A stretch of 64,000 nucleotides of DNA, from the NCBI GenBank assembly GCA_005656395.1, contig SRSI01000048.1, forward strand, positions 1,302,001-1,366,000. The letters are read 5' to 3'. The position numbers and the translations under genes are program-made. The notes beneath the pieces were generated by a model. The model was not told the DNA's origin. It saw only the letters and a program-made list of their open reading frames with translations, and did not search any database. This DNA is from Strongyloides papillosus. Its lineage: Eukaryota; Nematoda; Chromadorea; Rhabditida; Strongyloididae. This document shows positions 60,359-64,000 of the stretch, in pieces (position 1 is the first letter of the stretch; every line of letters starts with the position of its first letter).

Positions 60359-62263
60359 ATGAAAAAGTTATTTTACATCTACCTGATATTTATCATACAT
60401 GCATGTATTCTGTTTGGGTTGATAATATCTGAAGAAATTTCGGATGTACCAAAATATAATTTAGAATATTATCGCTATTTGGGTGAAGAATATGATTATG
60501 ATTCTAGGAATGTTTTTATTGGTGAAAGATACGATTCTGAGACGTTCAAAATCTATGGCTCTGATTTAAGTAGAAGGTCAATTGTATATAAAATTTATAT
60601 GACAAAACAATTTTTAACTTTACCAATGTATAACGCTGAAATGAGAATATTTTTAAGTTATGTCCCTTGGTATAAATGGTATACGTCTTCTCTCCTACCT
60701 AGAGAACCTATTTTGAAAAATGGGAAACCTACAACGGAAAAATCGTACCTAGCCTGCAATTTGTATAAGTGTCAAATAGGATTTTTTTATTTTTGCACTG
60801 ATAATAAACCTCATTGTACCAACTTTACCAAAGGTGAAGATTATATTTATATTGGGTTCACAAAATCGGGTGAATATGATAATTTTGTTTTGAAACTGAT
60901 TCCAAAGAGTAGTGAAAATAAGAACATATTAAGCGTCGTTGTTTGTCCCAGTTCAACCTGGTTAAGAGAATTTTCAAATTCTCAATACATTGAAACTGCT
61001 GATAATTATATAATGAAATCGACATTTGGAACAAATTCAAATAATTACACCTTAAAATATATGTATTGTCACGATATTGGAGTTAAAACATTTGTTAAGT
61101 GTGGTCATCTTAAACAAATGTTTATGCCTTCAATTGATGTTGGTTATGAATGTGAAAAATACAATGATGAGGAGGCTAACCGGATTCATAACAAGGATGA
61201 AAAACATAATGAGATTTCACTTTTAAATAACGAAATAATGTGCAAGGATGTTGTTATGAATAAATCGTCTTCGCTAGTTATCGCTTTTCTGCCACCAGGA
61301 AATAATCATGATAATGCTTCTACATTTAAACTAAATGTCTTTGATAAAAATACAAAACTTTATTCTGGACACAGATTACATTTTGTCAATGATAATGATT
61401 TTTCTAATAAAACCTGGGATATTGAAAGGTCCACTGGGTATGCAATTAATTATGAACCCAAATGTAAAGTACCCATTTTAAATGCAACATTGAGTTTAGA
61501 AATTAATGATGTTGTTCAAGAATTTAAAAATCACTCAGACAAAAATTCCGGAGGATTGGGCACTTACACATTTCTCAGTAGAGAAATAGAAAATGCTTCA
61601 ATCGGGTGTAATATAGTTCTTGATAAAACGAAACATTCAGCATTCAATAATTTTTATGAACTTCTCTATTCAACATCATTGTCAATATTTGATGAAACAA
61701 CAAAACAATATAAGGAAGTGCAAAATATTCAAGAATTGGTATCAAATAAAAAATATAAATGTATCTTAAATATTAAGGGCAACAATTCCAGAACTGAAAA
61801 ACCACAATTTATTAAGGAAACTGAATTTATTATCAATTTAATCTATGAAAACTCTAACAATTCTAGTAAATCAATTAAATCAAATGACTCTGATAGTTCT
61901 AAAATTTGGATTATTTTTGGAGTTTCAATAATTATTATTTTACTCTCAGTAATTGTTCTTATAATCATAAAAAAATTGAAAGCAAAAAGAAAAAAATCTA
62001 ATAAGGATATGTCCACGAGTTCATCAACTTCTTCATCTCAACAAACAGCTAAATCTTCAACTGCAGTCTCAAAAGTATCTAATACTAAAATTGTTAATAA
62101 AAAAACCGCTAATAAAAGACCTAGGAGTATGGAAAAAACTATGAGTACTGAAAATTTGAAAAGTAATAATGAAGTAACCACTTCTGAACAATCGGCAGAT
62201 AGTACTGATTCAAATTTAACAAGACAGACAAAAAAAGGTAAAATTAGGATAGTGGCCAAATAA
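60359..62263 (+). CDS. Type I membrane protein of an unrecognised tandem family, copy A
   Basis: 634 residues, single exon. Signal peptide about 1-24 (IHACILFGLIISEE end), a ~490-residue extracellular part with scattered Cys (CNLYKCQIGFFYFC, CSFC-free) and many Asn-x-Ser/Thr sites, one transmembrane helix (about 516-537, IWIIFGVSIIIILLSVIVLI), and a ~97-residue basic, Ser/Thr-rich cytoplasmic tail. I recognise no domain. It has a paralogue starting at 63682, sharing blocks such as TFKI(Y/H)GSD, ERY and EMR at matching positions. The extracellular length, Cys pattern and family expansion suggest a cell-surface or host-contact protein (inference only). No intron, in contrast to most genes here. 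Confidence 0.8.
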   Translation: MKKLFYIYLIFIIHACILFGLIISEEISDVPKYNLEYYRYLGEEYDYDSRNVFIGERYDSETFKIYGSDLSRRSIVYKIYMTKQFLTLPMYNAEMRIFLSYVPWYKWYTSSLLPREPILKNGKPTTEKSYLACNLYKCQIGFFYFCTDNKPHCTNFTKGEDYIYIGFTKSGEYDNFVLKLIPKSSENKNILSVVVCPSSTWLREFSNSQYIETADNYIMKSTFGTNSNNYTLKYMYCHDIGVKTFVKCGHLKQMFMPSIDVGYECEKYNDEEANRIHNKDEKHNEISLLNNEIMCKDVVMNKSSSLVIAFLPPGNNHDNASTFKLNVFDKNTKLYSGHRLHFVNDNDFSNKTWDIERSTGYAINYEPKCKVPILNATLSLEINDVVQEFKNHSDKNSGGLGTYTFLSREIENASIGCNIVLDKTKHSAFNNFYELLYSTSLSIFDETTKQYKEVQNIQELVSNKKYKCILNIKGNNSRTEKPQFIKETEFIINLIYENSNNSSKSIKSNDSDSSKIWIIFGVSIIIILLSVIVLIIIKKLKAKRKKSNKDMSTSSSTSSSQQTAKSSTAVSKVSNTKIVNKKTANKRPRSMEKTMSTENLKSNNEVTTSEQSADSTDSNLTRQTKKGKIRIVAK

Positions 62264-63681
62264 TCAGATCATAATGAGTTCAAAGATTTAGGAGATAGTA
62301 CTTCCAAATTACTGTGATTTGAATAGTTTATTAAATATTATAATATTTATATTTTATTTTATTCTCTTAACTTTACTAAAGTATACTTAATGAAATAAAA
62401 TATGAAATGAGATTGACTTTTTGAATTTAATATGACTAGTGATCATTTTTTTAATTGACAGAGTATTTAAAGAGTGCAGTAGATCAAATCAAAAAATTGA
62501 ATGAATTTTATGAAGAAATATTAAGTGTGGGTTTTCAAATAAGTTTGATTTTATTTATTCATTAAATATTCTATTTTAGGAATTAAAAGACTTTTTAATA
62601 CTGTCTATGATAAAAAGAAAAAAATAATTTTCTTGTTAGCAGACATTAGTTAAAATTGATCAATGCTAATATATAATCAAAAGACGTATTGTTTTCCTTA
62701 TTTCTTTTAAAAAAATCACCCCTCAATAAACTGTTGCCAAAATTAGACAAGTTATTTCTTAAGTAAATTCATATTTTAAATCTTTATTTTGTTAGTCGGT
62801 TATCTTTTCTCAAAGTTTATAAATTTTTTTATAGACAGTTTGAAAGGAAAAATTTGAGTAGTAAGATAACTTGATATTATAGTGAATTATTAAAAGTTAG
62901 ACAAGTTAGGGACCAAATAGTGATAGACTTTTTTTTCAAAAGAAATACGATATTTAGGGAATCATAACTTAACAAATAGTTATCGATATTAAATGACATA
63001 ACGTTAACATATAGATTTCTACTGTCTTAAAAATATGAATATAACGAAATTTAATTGTTAAAAATAAATTGAGTTCCGTTTTGAAGTGAATACATTTTTT
63101 TGTGAATATAAGTTTCAATATATTAAAAAGTTATTAATTATTTTACGCAAATCAATAGTAAATAAACATGTTTACTTCTAATTAAGAAGAATAAAAAACA
63201 ATCATATCTTTTGCCGCATAAAACAAGGTTTCATGAAAATAGACTTCTTTTAAAACATTATTAAATTTTTTTAAAATGATATATAAATTTAGATTTTTTC
63301 ATAAATTTTTTTGAAAAGAATAACAATGATTTGATAATCATTTAAAAATTCTTTTTAAACAAAAAAAATTCTAAACTGAATAAGTTAAAGGGGTTAAAAA
63401 TACCGGGCGAAGTCAGATTAATTTATTTAAATGTTTTTAAAATAATGAACACTCTGCAATATAATAATGAAATATGAATATAAGTATTCAATAATATCTA
63501 ATTAATTTAAATGTATGCTTTTAAATTTCCGCTTTTTATATAATGTTCATCACACAAGCCTTTTTTCAAATTTGAGCAAAAATATGCATTTTATGGGAAA
63601 AAATATTCAAATAAACGTCGCATAATATATTATATAACAAAATAAAAATTTTATATTGTCCAAGCTTTTTTTAATAAGATA
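62264..63681. other. Spacer between tandem paralogues, right end duplicated
   Basis: About 1.4 kb, AT-rich. The left part is the 3' flank of copy A; from about 63140 it resembles the upstream region of copy A, becoming nearly identical at 63429-63655. Confidence 0.6.
63429..63655 (+). repeat. Duplicated upstream block, copy B
   Basis: Partner of 60112-60337, offset about 3317 bp. Ends 26 nt before the start codon of the second paralogue. The near identity contrasts with the diverged coding sequence that follows. Confidence 0.9.
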
Positions 63682-64000
63682 ATGCTGTCTATTAAACACC
63701 TAGAATTTATCATATGTATATGCATGTTGTTTGTATTGGTAATATCTGAAGAATATTTGAATGTAGGAAACTGGAACTTAGAATGTTATCGTTATTCAGG
63801 TAATCGTTCGCACTATGAGTATCATGCTACTAAGGCTGAAAGATACGTAAATAAAACGTTCAAAATTCATGGTTCCGATGTAAAAAAAAATACATTTGTA
63901 TTTAGACTGTCTATGACAAAAAAGGTTTTAACTTCTTCAGAAAATGACGGTGAAATGAGATTACGTTTATTTAATACTCATTATAATCTCTATTATACGT
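63682..64000 (+). CDS. Partial type I membrane protein paralogue, copy B (runs off the window)
   Basis: Open for 106 codons to the window end with no stop. It starts with a hydrophobic signal peptide (FIICICMLFVLVISEE) and then shows the same pattern as copy A: NLECYRYSG versus NLEYYRYLG, TFKIHGSD versus TFKIYGSD, an MTK..LT block and GEMR. About a third of residues agree by eye over the first 100. The intact frame suggests a working gene, but its TM segment and tail lie outside the window. Confidence 0.8.
   Translation, partial: MLSIKHLEFIICICMLFVLVISEEYLNVGNWNLECYRYSGNRSHYEYHATKAERYVNKTFKIHGSDVKKNTFVFRLSMTKKVLTSSENDGEMRLRLFNTHYNLYYT

Overview
The window looks like nuclear DNA of a very AT-rich nematode, most plausibly a Strongyloides-like clade IV species (inference). 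The evidence is a cuticle collagen with the nematode N-terminal domain, orthologues of C. elegans lpd-3, gei-17, pas-3 and csk-1, very short introns (mostly about 40-60 nt, GT...TTTTAG), many small first exons, and long gene-poor AT-rich spacers. I see no bacterial, viral or rRNA/tRNA sequence. Many start codons sit in tiny upstream exons, and I rebuilt those gene models by joining exons by eye.

Layout. 1-6.7 kb: a minus-strand cluster (neutral sphingomyelinase, mitochondrial ribosomal protein L22, CCDC12/cwf18 splicing factor), a divergent CISD3-type iron-sulfur protein, and a membrane-anchored short-chain dehydrogenase (SDR). 7.6-10.1 kb: a secreted low-complexity protein with a 14-residue tandem repeat and a C-terminal run of CxxC mini-modules separated by furin-type RxKR sites. 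10.2-12.7 kb: a PIAS-type SUMO E3 ligase. 14.1-18.8 kb: two tandem SDR paralogues. 18.9-23.7 kb: a pas-3/use1 gene pair, a cytosolic-type SDR and a queuosine-salvage glycosylase. 23.7-25.7 kb: a secreted Lys/Thr-rich protein with a reading-frame break and a small potentially myristoylated acidic protein. 27.9-28.8 kb: cuticle collagen. 29.9-34 kb: a kinase-less citron homologue. 34.3-37.1 kb: a small basic membrane protein, a four-TM protein and RTF2. 39.2-40.5 kb: Csk kinase without an SH3 domain. 41.5-52.8 kb: lpd-3/BLTP1, almost all in one 10.7 kb exon. 53.3-54.3 kb: tetraspanin. 56.5-58.1 kb: GT14-family glycosyltransferase. 60.3-64 kb: tandem paralogues of an unrecognised type I membrane protein family; the second runs off the window.

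Most genes are ordinary eukaryotic housekeeping or signalling genes without a shared pathway. The most unusual features are: (i) the secreted putative polyprotein at 7659-10123, with five CxxC motifs in its C-terminal part and six RxKR sites around them; (ii) the tandem membrane-protein pair, whose upstream ~227 bp blocks are about 98% identical while the adjoining coding regions share only about a third of residues; (iii) a degenerate long inverted repeat near 55.4-55.6 kb.
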